Counted from the first letter of the stretch, positions 1-9,048 are shown. The stretch: 64,000 nt of DNA from Cribrihabitans_A neustonicus (GCF_048820895.1 NZ_JBMERQ010000004.1:62001-126000), one strand, 5' to 3'. Made by a program: numbers and translations. The notes: generated by a model not told the origin, from the letters alone.

Positions 1-1
1 T

Positions 2-799
2 GCCTACATCGACACGCTGACGGCGGAGGGCAATACCTCGATCGATATCGGCATGAAGTGGGGCAGCGCCCTGCTCGACCCGACCGCGCGCAGCGTGGTC
101 AGCGATTTGATTGCCGAAGGCGAGATCGACCCGGCCTTTTCCGGCCGCCCCACGGACTACGGCAGCGGCGACACGCTGAAGATCATCATCCTGATGTCGG
201 ACGGCCAGAACACCAACCAGTACATGCTGAACCCCTCCCGCCGCGAGGGCCTGTCGGACGTCTGGCATAACCCGGATGCCAACACTTACCCGGGCAACGA
301 CGGGGCCGGGGCTTACTCCGTGTACCATTCGAACGGGCAGAAAAGCTATTACTGGGCGCATATGAACCGGTGGGAGGATCACCCCTACGGCAACGGCACA
401 TATGAAGTCTGCGATAGTTACGGGTGTCAAACGGTGCAGGAAGAAGGCACGGCCACCCGCCTCGAATACCCCGAGCTCTTCGCCCGCGCCTCGCTCGCCT
501 GGATAGCCCGCTACATCTACGAATTCAGCAGCAGCGCCTGGTCGGACTGGTTCACCGCGGGCCGCTACTTTCATAACCGCACCGCCAAGGACCAGCACAC
601 CAAGGCCATCTGCGGCATCACCAAAAAACAGGGGGTGATCATCTATTCGGTGGGCTTTGAAGCCCCGTCCAACGGTATGCGGGTGCTGGAGGACTGCGCC
701 AGTTCGCCCGCGCATTTCTTCGACGTTGAAGGGCTGGAAATCAGCGACGCCTTCTCCTCCATCGCCACCTCCATCCGGCAGCTGAGGCTCACCCAATGA
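2..799 (+). CDS. TadG-like pilus assembly protein with vWA domain (5' end outside window)
   Basis: C-terminal part of a larger protein; the frame is already open at base 2 and ends at a TGA at 797-799. The visible part contains a von Willebrand A-type strand with a 'LMSDGQNTN' motif and a late 'GVIIYSVGFE' strand, as in the C-terminal half of TadG-like proteins. These are minor pilin-like or surface proteins of the Tad (tight adherence) pilus system. The N-terminal TadE-like helix expected in the family lies outside the window. The stop overlaps the start of the next TadE-like gene by four bases (ATGA), so the three genes read as one operon. Which Tad subtype this is cannot be judged from the fragment. 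Confidence 0.75.
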   Translation, partial: AYIDTLTAEGNTSIDIGMKWGSALLDPTARSVVSDLIAEGEIDPAFSGRPTDYGSGDTLKIIILMSDGQNTNQYMLNPSRREGLSDVWHNPDANTYPGNDGAGAYSVYHSNGQKSYYWAHMNRWEDHPYGNGTYEVCDSYGCQTVQEEGTATRLEYPELFARASLAWIARYIYEFSSSAWSDWFTAGRYFHNRTAKDQHTKAICGITKKQGVIIYSVGFEAPSNGMRVLEDCASSPAHFFDVEGLEISDAFSSIATSIRQLRLTQ

Positions 800-1332
800 C
801 CGCCCGCGCGTCAGCACTGCTGCGCCGGTTCCGCACCCGTGAGGACGGCAACGCGACGGTTGAATTCGCCATCGTCATTCCCGCCTTCCTTATGATCCTG
901 ATGTCCACGGTCGAGCTCGGCCTGATAAACATCCGCCACTCGCAGCTGGAGCGCGCTCTGGACGAAACCGTGCGCAGCATGCGGCTCAGCACCGGGGCCG
1001 ACATGACCCACAATCAGATCCGCGACCAGGTCTGCACCCGCTCCGGTTTTATCGAGGACTGCACGACATCCTTGCGGCTGGAACTGTTGCAGATGGATCC
1101 TTTTGCCTGGACCGGAATCGATCCGGTGCCGGACTGCGTTGACAAGATCGAGAATGTCCAGCCGGTGCGCAATTTCCAGAACGGGCGGTCGAACGAGCTG
1201 ATGGTTGTCCGCGCCTGCATGAAGTTCAAACCGATCTTCCCGGCCTGGGGCCTCGGCGGCAGCCTTGGCAAGGACGCGGACGGCCGCATCAGCCTCACCG
1301 CCGCTTCCGCATTCGTTCAAGAGCCGAGGTAG
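796..1332 (+). CDS. TadE-like pilus assembly protein
   Basis: 178 residues. After a short basic stretch, the segment around residues 16-45 has the TadE signature: a Gly/Asn/Ala/Thr-Val-Glu-Phe-Ala start followed by one hydrophobic helix (FAIVIPAFLMILMSTVELGL). TadE-family proteins are processed pseudopilins, inserted by this helix and cut by TadV. The remainder is an extracytoplasmic domain with a few cysteines (near residues 80 and 89) that could form a disulfide. It is translationally coupled to the upstream TadG-like gene by ATGA and followed three bases later by a second TadE-like gene. Confidence 0.78.
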   Translation: MTARASALLRRFRTREDGNATVEFAIVIPAFLMILMSTVELGLINIRHSQLERALDETVRSMRLSTGADMTHNQIRDQVCTRSGFIEDCTTSLRLELLQMDPFAWTGIDPVPDCVDKIENVQPVRNFQNGRSNELMVVRACMKFKPIFPAWGLGGSLGKDADGRISLTAASAFVQEPR

Positions 1333-1335
1333 ACC

Positions 1336-1974
1336 ATGCTGACAGCCCTCACGCGAAGCAAGTTTGAAAGCAGGATTTGCCAGGCGCTGGCGCGCCGGTT
1401 CGGCTCATTCGCCCGTGACACCCGCGGCAGCGTTTCGATTGAGTTCGCATTCTACGCCCCACTGCTGCTCAGTCTGTTTGCGGCGATCTACACTTTTTTC
1501 GACGCATTCCGGCAGGAGAACGTGAACCTGAAGGCCGCATATACGATCTCGGATCTCATTTCGCGGGAAACGAACTACGTGAACGAGGCCTACATTGACA
1601 GCATGCATGCGCTGGCCGGGCTGCTGGTACGCGGCGACACCGCCCTGTCGACCCGCATCTCGGTGATCCGCTGGGACGAAACCGACAACCGCTACTACGT
1701 CGACTGGTCCAAGGTGCGCGGCGCAGCCTATGCAGAATGGGTGGACGCCAATATCAACACCGTGAAGGACAAGCTGCCCGCGATGCCCGATCAGGAGCGG
1801 GTGATCCTGGTCGAGACGAAAAACAGTGTTGAGCCGGCCTTCAACATCGGCTTGCCATCACTGGCGATCGAGAACTTCATCTTCACCCGGCCGCGCTTTG
1901 CGCCGCAGGTGGTCTTCGTCGAAAGCAAAGGCAACGGCAACGGCCACAATGATAACGCCGAAAAAGTGAAGTGA
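1336..1974 (+). CDS. TadE/TadG-like pilus protein
   Basis: 212 residues. The segment at residues 30-60 (GSVSIEFAFYAPLLLSLFAA) is a TadE-type pseudopilin helix with the conserved Glu five residues into the hydrophobic region. The rest is a soluble extracytoplasmic domain without a recognisable enzymatic motif. The lysine-rich tail (NGNGHNDNAEKVK) is probably exposed. It is the third gene of the Tad segment, starting four bases after the previous stop. The following gene lies on the opposite strand, so this is the end of the operon. Confidence 0.75.
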   Translation: MLTALTRSKFESRICQALARRFGSFARDTRGSVSIEFAFYAPLLLSLFAAIYTFFDAFRQENVNLKAAYTISDLISRETNYVNEAYIDSMHALAGLLVRGDTALSTRISVIRWDETDNRYYVDWSKVRGAAYAEWVDANINTVKDKLPAMPDQERVILVETKNSVEPAFNIGLPSLAIENFIFTRPRFAPQVVFVESKGNGNGHNDNAEKVK

Positions 1975-1994
1975 CCCGCCGCCGCGCGACCCGC

Positions 1995-2468
1995 TCAGCC
2001 GCGCTTGGCGATCATGATGGCGAGCACTTCCGACATCGTCTTGCTCTGCGCGCCCGGGGTGACGCCGCCGATGCCGATGCGGCGCCCGGCCCGCCACCAC
2101 AAACCGGGCATCCAGGCGCGCGGTCCCGGCGTGCTGGTGCGGATCAGGAAGCCGTTCGAAGGCTTGAAGGCAAAGACGCCGCGGTCCACCGCCTCGATTT
2201 CAGCGACCGGCGCAATCACCGTCCCGTCCGAGCAGCGCAGCTCCTCCTCCGTCAGCTCGATCCGGTGCCGGGTCGCCTGCCACAGCCGCACCGCCATCCA
2301 TAAGGCACCCGTGCCCGCCGCCAGCAGGAATACGATCCACACCGGCGCCGGCGGCACCGCCAGCGCCACATAAACCAGCACGGCACCCACCGTGCCCAGC
2401 ATCACCGTGCCCATCACCCGGCGCGGGGCCGAGGCCTCCACCGTTGCCAGAATCTCGCTGCTCATCAT
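1995..2468 (-). CDS. Conserved hypothetical membrane protein
   Basis: 157 residues. Two hydrophobic segments (about residues 18-35 and 42-58) form an N-terminal membrane hairpin, followed by a soluble domain rich in beta-strand character (RIELTEEELRCSDGTVIAPV, then AVDRGVFAFKP and GFLIRTS). The layout resembles small membrane-anchored PH-like proteins, but I recognise no specific family. It is convergent with the TadE-like gene and lies about 65 bases downstream of the dehydrogenase on the same strand, so it may share that transcript. No function is assigned. Confidence 0.6.
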   Translation of the reverse strand: MMSSEILATVEASAPRRVMGTVMLGTVGAVLVYVALAVPPAPVWIVFLLAAGTGALWMAVRLWQATRHRIELTEEELRCSDGTVIAPVAEIEAVDRGVFAFKPSNGFLIRTSTPGPRAWMPGLWWRAGRRIGIGGVTPGAQSKTMSEVLAIMIAKRG

Positions 2469-2534
2469 CTGCTCCCTCAGCCTGCCGGCCGGGGCATAGC
2501 TTGAAATCGCAGCCGGATACAGCCCCTGCCGCCT

Positions 2535-3518
2535 CTATTCTGCGGCGGCGCGGCGGACGTGCACCTCGTAGCCGGGCGCTTCCGGCTCGTCATCCGTCAT
2601 CTCCGCCGGAAAGCCCGGGGCGCGGATGTCGAGCCCCGTCGCCTCTTCCAGGCGGCGGATGATGTTGGGCGACAGCTCCCGCTCGCCGTAGCGCGCAATG
2701 CCGTCGTCAAAGATCTTCACCATTAGCGGGCTCACCTCCAACGGCACCCCGGCCCGGTCCGCCACCTCCTGGAACAGGCCAACATCCTTTTTCACCAGAT
2801 CCATGGTGAAGGAGATGTCGCGGCTGCCGTTGAGGATCACCTGGCTTTCGGTCTCATGCGAAAAGGAATTGCCCGAGCTGATCCGGATCGCCTCATAGGC
2901 CACGTTCAGATCCATCCCCGCCGCCTTCGCCACCACCAGCGCCTCGGCATTGGCCACCAGATGCACGGTGGCGAGGTAGTTGGTCACCACCTTCAGCACC
3001 GAGGCGCTGCCGAGATCGCCGGTATGCAGGATGCGCCGCCCCATGGTGGTGAGCAGCGGCAGGATGGTTTCGAAGGTCTGCCGCCCGCAGCCCGCGAAGA
3101 TCGAGATATTGCCGGTATCGGCCCGGTGGCAGCCGCCCGAAACCGGGCAGTCCACCGCGAGCCCGCCGCGCGCGATCACTTGCGCGCCCAGCCGCTGCAC
3201 CTCGGCGGCATCCGTGGTCGACATTTCCATCCAGATTTTGCCTGCCGTGACCTCCGGCAGCATCTGCTGCAACACTACGTCCGAAGCCGCGGGCGACGGC
3301 AGGCAGGTGATCACCGCATCGCATTCCCGCATCATCCGGGCAGCACTCCCGCCTGCCCGCGCGCCCTTCGCAGAGAAGCGCTGCACCAAATCTGCGTTCA
3401 GATCGTGGACACACAGGTCCACCCCGTTGCGCAGCAAGCTCCCAGCCAGCTTGCCGCCGACGTTGCCAAGGCCGATGAAGCCTACTTTCAGATCACATGC
3501 CACCGCGCGCTCCCGCAT
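2535..3518 (-). CDS. NAD(P)-dependent oxidoreductase, 3-hydroxyisobutyrate dehydrogenase family
   Basis: 327 residues. The Rossmann loop GFIGLGNVGGKLA lies at residues 13-25, the substrate-binding motif DCPVSGG in the middle, and the catalytic Lys in 'GSASVLKVVTNYL', all hallmarks of beta-hydroxyacid dehydrogenases. Members oxidise or reduce 3-hydroxy acids such as 3-hydroxyisobutyrate, tartronate semialdehyde or 4-hydroxybutyrate; the substrate cannot be told from sequence. The start has a GAGG ribosome site just upstream. It is divergent from a LysR regulator 89 bases away, which is therefore its most likely regulator. Confidence 0.85.
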   Translation of the reverse strand: MRERAVACDLKVGFIGLGNVGGKLAGSLLRNGVDLCVHDLNADLVQRFSAKGARAGGSAARMMRECDAVITCLPSPAASDVVLQQMLPEVTAGKIWMEMSTTDAAEVQRLGAQVIARGGLAVDCPVSGGCHRADTGNISIFAGCGRQTFETILPLLTTMGRRILHTGDLGSASVLKVVTNYLATVHLVANAEALVVAKAAGMDLNVAYEAIRISSGNSFSHETESQVILNGSRDISFTMDLVKKDVGLFQEVADRAGVPLEVSPLMVKIFDDGIARYGERELSPNIIRRLEEATGLDIRAPGFPAEMTDDEPEAPGYEVHVRRAAAE

Positions 3519-3607
3519 TTACGCCTCTTTGCATTATCGCTAGCTTGACCAAACGCAAAAACGAAACGAATAATAACGCCGCCTGACCCCCGGATTTTTT
3601 GTGACAC

Positions 3608-4489
3608 ATGCAGGGCCTTCCCAATCTCGTCTGGCTGCGCGCTTTCGAGTCTGCGGCGCGGCTTCAAAGCTTCACCGCCGCCGCGGCCGAGCTCGGACTC
3701 ACCCAGGCCGCGGTGAGCCACCAGGTGCGCAGCCTGGAGCAGAGCTTTGGCGTCTCGCTTTTCATCCGCCGTCCGCGCCACCTCGAGCTCACCGACCTGG
3801 GTGAGGCTTATTACCCGGCGGTGGCCCAGGCGCTGTCCGGCCTGGCCTACTCCACCCGCGGCCTGCTGGGGCCGGGCGAGGCGCGGACCGTGACGCTGCG
3901 GGCGCCGGTCTCCACTGCAGTCCTGTGCATCGCGCCCGCGCTTGGCGCTTTCCATGCCGCGCATCCGCAGATCCGCATCCGCCTGGTCTCCGCCGTCTGG
4001 GCGGGCAGCGCGCAGGATGCAGAGGTCGATGTCGATCTGCGCCTCGGCCCGCCCGGCCGCTACCAGCGCAGCGCGCACCTGTTGTCGGCGGAGCGCGTGA
4101 TCGCGGTGGCCGCGCCTGAGGTGGCGGCGGGTATTACCGGGCTGGACCGGCTGGCCGCACAGACGCTGATCCACATCCACGGCTACCAGGACCACTGGCT
4201 GCGGCTGGCGCAGCAGGAAGGGCTGGCGCTCGCAGATCAGGCCCCGCCGGTCTCCGTCGACACCTCGCTTGCGGCGATCGAGATTGCCGCTGCGGGCGGC
4301 GGCGTGGCGATGCTGATGCGCCGCTACGCAGCACTGCCCTTGGCGCAGGGGCGGCTCGCGCAGGTGCCCGGCGCGGAGATCCCGATGGGCCAGGGCCACT
4401 ACCTGCTGCCCGCCGCCGCAGGTGCAGGCAGCAGCCCCGAGGCCGCTCGGGTGCGCGACTGGGTCACAGGACTATTCGCCAAAGGCTGA
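3608..4489 (+). CDS. LysR-family transcriptional regulator (GcvA-like)
   Basis: 293 residues. The N-terminal winged helix-turn-helix is clear (residues 5-65: LRAFESAARLQSFTAAAAELG, then QAAVSHQVRSLEQ), followed by a LysR substrate-binding domain. The N-terminus 'LPNLVWLRAFE' and overall length resemble the GcvA/AmpR branch. It is transcribed divergently from the hydroxyacid dehydrogenase gene, the usual arrangement for a LysR regulator and its target. The AT-rich 89-base gap is the likely control region. The effector is unknown. Confidence 0.85.
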   Translation: MQGLPNLVWLRAFESAARLQSFTAAAAELGLTQAAVSHQVRSLEQSFGVSLFIRRPRHLELTDLGEAYYPAVAQALSGLAYSTRGLLGPGEARTVTLRAPVSTAVLCIAPALGAFHAAHPQIRIRLVSAVWAGSAQDAEVDVDLRLGPPGRYQRSAHLLSAERVIAVAAPEVAAGITGLDRLAAQTLIHIHGYQDHWLRLAQQEGLALADQAPPVSVDTSLAAIEIAAAGGGVAMLMRRYAALPLAQGRLAQVPGAEIPMGQGHYLLPAAAGAGSSPEAARVRDWVTGLFAKG

Positions 4490-4690
4490 CCGTCCCGCGT
4501 CAGGCACACCGGAGAACCTCCCGCCCGTCAGCGCCGCCTGCGGCATCGCTTCCCGTTGGGCCGGGCGGTCGGAGCGCCGCCGGCCGGGCTCTGTTCATCC
4601 GCGCACAGGCCCCGTGACGCCGGGCCGGTTTCCAGCTGCCCCCGCCGCCCCTATCTTCCCTTCAAGGCCACACCAACCGGAGACAAGCCC

Positions 4691-5602
4691 ATGTCGCTCA
4701 GACCCATTGCGGGCATCCGCACCGCCCAGCCGCATATCGAAGGCGCCGGCGTCAAGCTGCACCGCGCCTTCGGCTTCCAGGATCCGTCCGAGCTCGACCC
4801 GTTCCTGCTGTTCGACGACTTCCGCAACGAAAACCCCGAGGACTACCTGCGCGGCTTCCCCTGGCATCCGCACCGCGGCATCGAGACCATCACCTATGTG
4901 CTCTCCGGCACCGTCGAGCATGGCGACTCGCTCGGCAACCGCGGCACGCTGGGCGCGGGCGACGTGCAGTGGATGACGGCGGGCTCCGGCATCCTCCACC
5001 AGGAGATGCCCGCGGGCAACGCGCAGGGCCAGATGCACGGCTTCCAGCTCTGGGGCAACCTGCCGTCGGGCCAAAAGATGTGCGCGCCGCGCTATCAGGA
5101 CGTGAAGGGCACCGAGATCCCCGAGGTGATCGACGATGACGGCACCCGCGTGAAGGTGATCACCGGCGAATTCTGGGGCAAGCGCGGTCCGGTGGACGGC
5201 ATCGCCGCCGATCCGCAGTACCTCGACATCCACGTGCCCGCGGGGGTGAAGAAGACCTTCCGCATCGACACCTACCGGCGCGCCTTTGCCTATGTGTTCG
5301 AAGGCGCCGCCGCCTTCGCGGATGCTTCGGCGCCGCAGGGGGTTCTCTTGGAGAAGGAGGTCGCGGGCCAGGAGGTGAACATCCGCGACATGTCCGGCAA
5401 CCGCAGCCTGATCCGCTTTGGCACCGGGGACGAGATCACCCTGCAGGCGGGGCCCGAGGGCGTGCGGTTCCTGCTGATCTCCGGCGCGCCGATCGAGGAG
5501 CCGGTGGCCTGGCACGGGCCGATCGTGATGAACACCCAGGCCGAGCTGCAGCAGGCCTTCCGCGAGCTGCGCAACGGCACCTTCATCAAGCCCGCGCATT
5601 AG
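4691..5602 (+). CDS. Pirin family protein
   Basis: 303 residues from the ATG at 4691, which follows a GGAGAC ribosome site; an in-frame ATG further upstream would add an unrelated low-complexity leader. The double-cupin pirin fold is indicated by 'FLLFDDFRNE', the metal-ligand motif 'WHPHRGIETITYVLSG' (His-His near residues 56-58), 'MTAGSGILHQEMP' (second His and Glu) and a C-terminal cupin. Bacterial pirins bind iron, and some act as quercetinases or metabolic regulators; the specific role here is open. It is monocistronic in appearance. Confidence 0.88.
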   Translation: MSLRPIAGIRTAQPHIEGAGVKLHRAFGFQDPSELDPFLLFDDFRNENPEDYLRGFPWHPHRGIETITYVLSGTVEHGDSLGNRGTLGAGDVQWMTAGSGILHQEMPAGNAQGQMHGFQLWGNLPSGQKMCAPRYQDVKGTEIPEVIDDDGTRVKVITGEFWGKRGPVDGIAADPQYLDIHVPAGVKKTFRIDTYRRAFAYVFEGAAAFADASAPQGVLLEKEVAGQEVNIRDMSGNRSLIRFGTGDEITLQAGPEGVRFLLISGAPIEEPVAWHGPIVMNTQAELQQAFRELRNGTFIKPAH

Positions 5603-5711
5603 CAGCGTTTTGACAGCGCCGGAACGGCAGGAAATCCGCCCCCGGCGCATGATCATAGGACCCGTTTTTTGTGCTATACTCCTCCCATGCAATTGAAGCA
5701 TGGGGGGAGCA

Positions 5712-6014
5712 ATGATTATCCGCGTCTTCCGCGCCACGGTCCGCGATGACAAGATCGAAGAATTCAAGACGTTCCTGAAGGACACCGCGGTGCCGCATGT
5801 GCGCCGCCAGAAAGGGCTGGTGTCTATTACCGCCGGGCTGCCGCGCCCGGATGCACCAGCCACCTTCTGCGTCGTGATGGTCTGGGAGAGCATCGCTGCA
5901 CTCAAGGCTTTCGCGGGCGAGGACTGGGAACAGCCGCATGTGCTGCCCGAGGAAGACCCGCTGGTGATCAGCCGCGAGATCGAGCATTACGACATGATCG
6001 GCCTGCTGACCTGA
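5712..6014 (+). CDS. Antibiotic biosynthesis monooxygenase (ABM)-domain protein
   Basis: 100 residues from the ATG at 5712, chosen because GGGGGGAG immediately upstream is an excellent ribosome site and would be coding if the ATG at 5700 were used. The sequence IIRVFRATVRDDKIEEFKTFL, then 'VPHVRRQKGLVSITAGLP' and 'MVWESIAALKAFAGEDWEQP', fits the ferredoxin-like dimeric alpha/beta barrel of the ABM superfamily. Such small proteins oxidise quinol-like compounds, degrade haem or serve only as ligand-binding dimers. No substrate can be inferred. It stands alone between pirin and the convergent GNAT gene. Confidence 0.65.
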   Translation: MIIRVFRATVRDDKIEEFKTFLKDTAVPHVRRQKGLVSITAGLPRPDAPATFCVVMVWESIAALKAFAGEDWEQPHVLPEEDPLVISREIEHYDMIGLLT

Positions 6015-6050
6015 CCCGTCCGCTGTGCCGGATCAGCCGCGGTCAGCCAG

Positions 6051-6092
6051 CTCCGGGCACCAGTTTCCGGGCGTCAGTGTCCGGGCGCCTCC
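6051..6092. repeat. Short tandem repeat, 14-base unit, three copies
   Basis: Three consecutive 14-base units (6051-6064, 6065-6078, 6079-6092) share the core TCCGGGC with CAGT ends. The array spans the stop codon and last codons of the GNAT gene on the minus strand. Confidence 0.6.
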
Positions 6093-6562
6093 GCAGTCCA
6101 GCTGTAGACGGTTTCGCCGGCCTGCGCCTCCGCAGAAAACCCAGCGCGCGCCAGCACCCGCGCCGAGGCCGCATTCGCCTGCATCACCCCGCCGCGCAAG
6201 GTGACACCGCTGCCGTGGAAATGTGCTTGCAGGGCAGCGAGCAGCTCTCCGGCCAGCCCCCTGCCCCAGACGTCTTCCGCCAGCAGATACCCTAGGCTGC
6301 GGATGCGGCTCCCCGGCTCGGGAAGCGACAGGATCACCAGCCCGGCGCCCCGGCCGGCTTCGTCGAACAGAGCAGCCACCTCCGCCTGTTCCGCCAAGCC
6401 ACCCAGAAATCCCCGCTGCGCCGCAGCCTGTGAAAGCCCCTGAAACCCGGGCGGCAGCCAGCGCACCACGGGGTCCGCAAACAGCGTTGCCAGATCACCC
6501 TCCGCCAGGTCCTGCCAGCGACCCGCCCGCAGCCGCGGCGTCTGCAGGTCCAGCAAGCTCAC
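6074..6562 (-). CDS. GNAT family N-acetyltransferase
   Basis: 162 residues from a GTG at 6562 that overlaps the stop of the tetR-type gene (GTGA), so translation is coupled; the open frame extends further upstream, but that part is antisense-type noise inside the regulator gene. The protein starts 'VSLLDLQTPRLRAGRW', typical of RimJ-like acetyltransferases. It has the acetyl-CoA binding segment 'LAEDVWGRGLAGELL' near residue 100 and ends with 'NAASARVLARAGF', the conserved last helix of the fold. The substrate is unknown. The last codons contain a 14-base tandem repeat. Confidence 0.78.
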   Translation of the reverse strand: MSLLDLQTPRLRAGRWQDLAEGDLATLFADPVVRWLPPGFQGLSQAAAQRGFLGGLAEQAEVAALFDEAGRGAGLVILSLPEPGSRIRSLGYLLAEDVWGRGLAGELLAALQAHFHGSGVTLRGGVMQANAASARVLARAGFSAEAQAGETVYSWTAEAPGH

Positions 6563-7146
6563 GCGCTCACCGCCTTGCGCACCATCTCCCAGTAGACCCG
6601 CTCGACCTCGTCGAGCGACAGCCGCCCCTCGGAGCGGTACCAGGTATTGACCCCGTTCAGCATCGCAATCACCGCCAGCGTCGCGATTTTGGTGTCGGCA
6701 ATGTCGAAGACGCCTTCCTCCTGCCCCGCCTTCAGGATCGCCTCCAGGCCGTTTTCGTAGTCGCGGCGCAGCCTCTCGATCAGCGCGAAGTTCTCTTCGG
6801 TGAGATTGCGCAGCTCCATGTAGGCGATGAACACCGCATCCGGCCGCTGCAGATGGAAGCGGATGTGGAAGCGCACGAAGTCCCGCAGCTGCGCCCGCGC
6901 ATCCGGCGCCCGCGGCGCGCCGGCCCAAGCCGCCTTCAGGTCCGCCATGTGGCCCTCCATCAGGCTGAACAGCAGGCTTTGCTTGTCCGGCGTGTAGTTG
7001 TATAGCGCACCGGCCTGGACCCCGACCTCGCGCGCGATCTGCCGCATCGAGACCGCGGCATAGCCGTGCTGGGCAAACAGCCTGAGCGCCGCCTCGCGGA
7101 TGCGCGGCCCGGTGATGTCGGAATGGGAACCTTGCGTGCGTGCCAT
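6559..7146 (-). CDS. TetR/AcrR-family transcriptional regulator
   Basis: 195 residues from the ATG at 7146, giving the usual short N-terminus before the helix-turn-helix (residues 14-60: IREAALRLFAQHGYAAVSMRQIAREVGV). The C-terminal all-helical ligand-binding domain matches the TetR_C type seen in fatty-acid or acyl-CoA responsive members (HLQRPDAVFIAYMELRNL). An in-frame ATG 57 bases further up is less likely. It is followed by the coupled GNAT gene. The AT-rich segment at 7147-7230 upstream is the probable promoter/operator region. Confidence 0.83.
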   Translation of the reverse strand: MARTQGSHSDITGPRIREAALRLFAQHGYAAVSMRQIAREVGVQAGALYNYTPDKQSLLFSLMEGHMADLKAAWAGAPRAPDARAQLRDFVRFHIRFHLQRPDAVFIAYMELRNLTEENFALIERLRRDYENGLEAILKAGQEEGVFDIADTKIATLAVIAMLNGVNTWYRSEGRLSLDEVERVYWEMVRKAVSA

Positions 7147-7304
7147 GAGCGGACGATAACTGAACAAGTGTTCAGAAAAAAGAACAAATATTGCGCCCTG
7201 CATGAACAGATTGAATTCATTTGTACCCCCCGGAGGAAGCGCCTAGAACCGGCAGGGGAAACGCCGCGGGCCGCGGCGGATCGTGCCGGAGGGAAAACGC
7301 GACC

Positions 7305-7643
7305 ATGCGCAAGCTGCTGCAACTGACAGGGTTTCTCGCCCTCGCCGCGGCGGCGGCCTGCACCCGCGTGCCCGAGCTTGAGGACCGGCTCACCCCCGAT
7401 TTGCGCGATGCCCCTTACCCGGAGCTGCTGCCGCTCGGCACCGCGCTGGAGCCGCTGCCGCCGCCGCGCCAGCAAAGCGAGGCGCTGGAGCAGGAACTCG
7501 GGGCCCGCAGCAGCCGGCTGCAAAGGCGGGCACGTGCTCTGCCCCAGCGCGCTCGGGAAGTGCAGGTGGAACCGGCGGAACTCGAGGCCCGCAACAGGCG
7601 GCTGCAGCAGCGGGCAGAGGCGCTCAGAAACGCCGAATTCTGA
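7305..7643 (+). CDS. Small putative lipoprotein with coiled-coil
   Basis: 112 residues from the ATG at 7305, preceded by GGAGGGA. Residues 1-22 form a lipoprotein signal peptide (MRKLLQLTGFLALAAAAAC) with Cys at the lipobox. The mature part has 'LPLGTALEP' and then a Glu/Arg/Leu-rich helical region with repeated ARxRRLQxRAxAL-like units (residues 60-110), which suggests a coiled coil. I do not recognise the family. It lies about 120 bases upstream of hom on the same strand and may be cotranscribed with it. Confidence 0.6.
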   Translation: MRKLLQLTGFLALAAAAACTRVPELEDRLTPDLRDAPYPELLPLGTALEPLPPPRQQSEALEQELGARSSRLQRRARALPQRAREVQVEPAELEARNRRLQQRAEALRNAEF

Positions 7644-7761
7644 TGCCTGCGCGCCGCCGTCCGCCACCGCGCCCGCCCTGCCTGCCGCTGCGCCGTTGCA
7701 CGCTTGCGCCGAACCGGCTAAGGCGGGGCCGTGAACCCACCGGAACAGAGGACCACCCGCT

Positions 7762-9048
7762 ATGACAGAACCGCTTCGCCTTGGGATCGCAGGTTTGGGC
7801 ACGGTTGGCATCGGCGTGGTCAGGATCATCCGCCGCCATGCCGCGCTGCTGGAAGCGCGCACCGGCCGCCCGGTGGTGATCTCCGCAGTCTCCGCCCGCG
7901 ACGCGGCCAAGGACCGCGGAGTGTCGCTGAAGGACTACGCTTGGGAATCCGACCCGGTGGCACTGGCCACCCGCAATGATGTCGATGTCTTTGTCGAGCT
8001 GATGGGCGGCCACGAGGGCGCCGCCAAAGCCGCAACCGAGGCCGCGCTGGCCGCGGGCAAGGACGTGGTCACCGCCAACAAGGCGCTGCTGGCGATCCAC
8101 GGCCAGGCGCTTGCCGAAAAGGCCGAGGCCGCGGGCCGGGTGATCCGCTTCGAGGCCGCGGTCGCGGGCGGCATCCCGATCATCAAGTCGCTGACCGAAG
8201 GCCTGGCCGGCAATGAAATCACCCGCGTGATGGGGGTGATGAACGGCACCTGCAACTACATCCTCACCCAGATGCAGGCCACCGGCCAGGGCTACAACGC
8301 CCTGTTCGAGGAATGCGGCCGCCTGGGCTACCTGGAGGCCGATCCCAACCTCGACGTCGGCGGCATCGACGCGGGCCACAAACTGGCGCTGCTGGCGTCC
8401 ATCGCCTTCGGAACCAAGCCTGCCTTCGGGAACGTGCAGCTGGAAGGCATCCAGCGCATTCAGCTCGAGGACATCAAGGCCGCCGCCGACATGGGCTACC
8501 GCATCAAGCTGCTGGGCGTGGCGCAGCGCTCGCCCCGCGGGCTGGAACAGCGCATGTCGCCCTGCCTGGTGCCCGCCGACTCGCCGCTCGGCCAGCTTGA
8601 AGGCGGCACCAACATGGTGGTGATCGAAGGCGACGCGATCGACCAGGTGGTTCTGCGCGGCCCTGGTGCCGGCGAAGGCCCCACCGCCAGCGCGGTGATG
8701 GGCGACGTCTGCGACCTGGCCCGCGGCCTGCGCATCGCGACCTTCGGCAAGCCCGCGGCGATGCTGGAGGACACTCCTGCAGCCCAAACCGGCCTGCCCG
8801 CGCCCTTCTACCTGCGCATGGGGCTCCTGGACAAACCTGGCGCGCTGGCCAAGGTCGCTTCGGTGCTCGGCGAGGCCGGCGTGTCGATCGACCGGATGCG
8901 CCAGTACGGCCATTCCGCGCCGGTCGCCCCGGTGCTGATCGTGACCCACAAATGCACCCGCGCAACGCTCGACGCAGCCCTCGAAGGGCTCGCTGCCACC
9001 AACGTGGTCGATGGCGACCCGGTGGCGCTGCGGATCGAGGAAGTCTGA
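7762..9048 (+). CDS. hom: Homoserine dehydrogenase
   Basis: 428 residues. It reduces aspartate-4-semialdehyde to homoserine with NAD(P)H, feeding threonine, isoleucine and methionine synthesis. The Rossmann motif GIAGLGTVGIG is at residues 7-17. The family block 'GGIPIIKSLTEGL' followed by 'VMGVMNGTCNYIL' and the catalytic-region Lys/Asp residues are in the middle. The last 80 residues form an ACT domain ('LLDKPGALAKVASVLGEAGVSID') that usually mediates threonine feedback. The neighbours glpX and recJ follow in the order common in Rhodobacteraceae. Confidence 0.95.
   Translation: MTEPLRLGIAGLGTVGIGVVRIIRRHAALLEARTGRPVVISAVSARDAAKDRGVSLKDYAWESDPVALATRNDVDVFVELMGGHEGAAKAATEAALAAGKDVVTANKALLAIHGQALAEKAEAAGRVIRFEAAVAGGIPIIKSLTEGLAGNEITRVMGVMNGTCNYILTQMQATGQGYNALFEECGRLGYLEADPNLDVGGIDAGHKLALLASIAFGTKPAFGNVQLEGIQRIQLEDIKAAADMGYRIKLLGVAQRSPRGLEQRMSPCLVPADSPLGQLEGGTNMVVIEGDAIDQVVLRGPGAGEGPTASAVMGDVCDLARGLRIATFGKPAAMLEDTPAAQTGLPAPFYLRMGLLDKPGALAKVASVLGEAGVSIDRMRQYGHSAPVAPVLIVTHKCTRATLDAALEGLAATNVVDGDPVALRIEEV

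Noticed and set aside
4595..5905. A 436-codon minus-strand open frame across the pirin gene
   Set aside because: Antisense to pirin, which has the metal-ligand histidines and a ribosome site.
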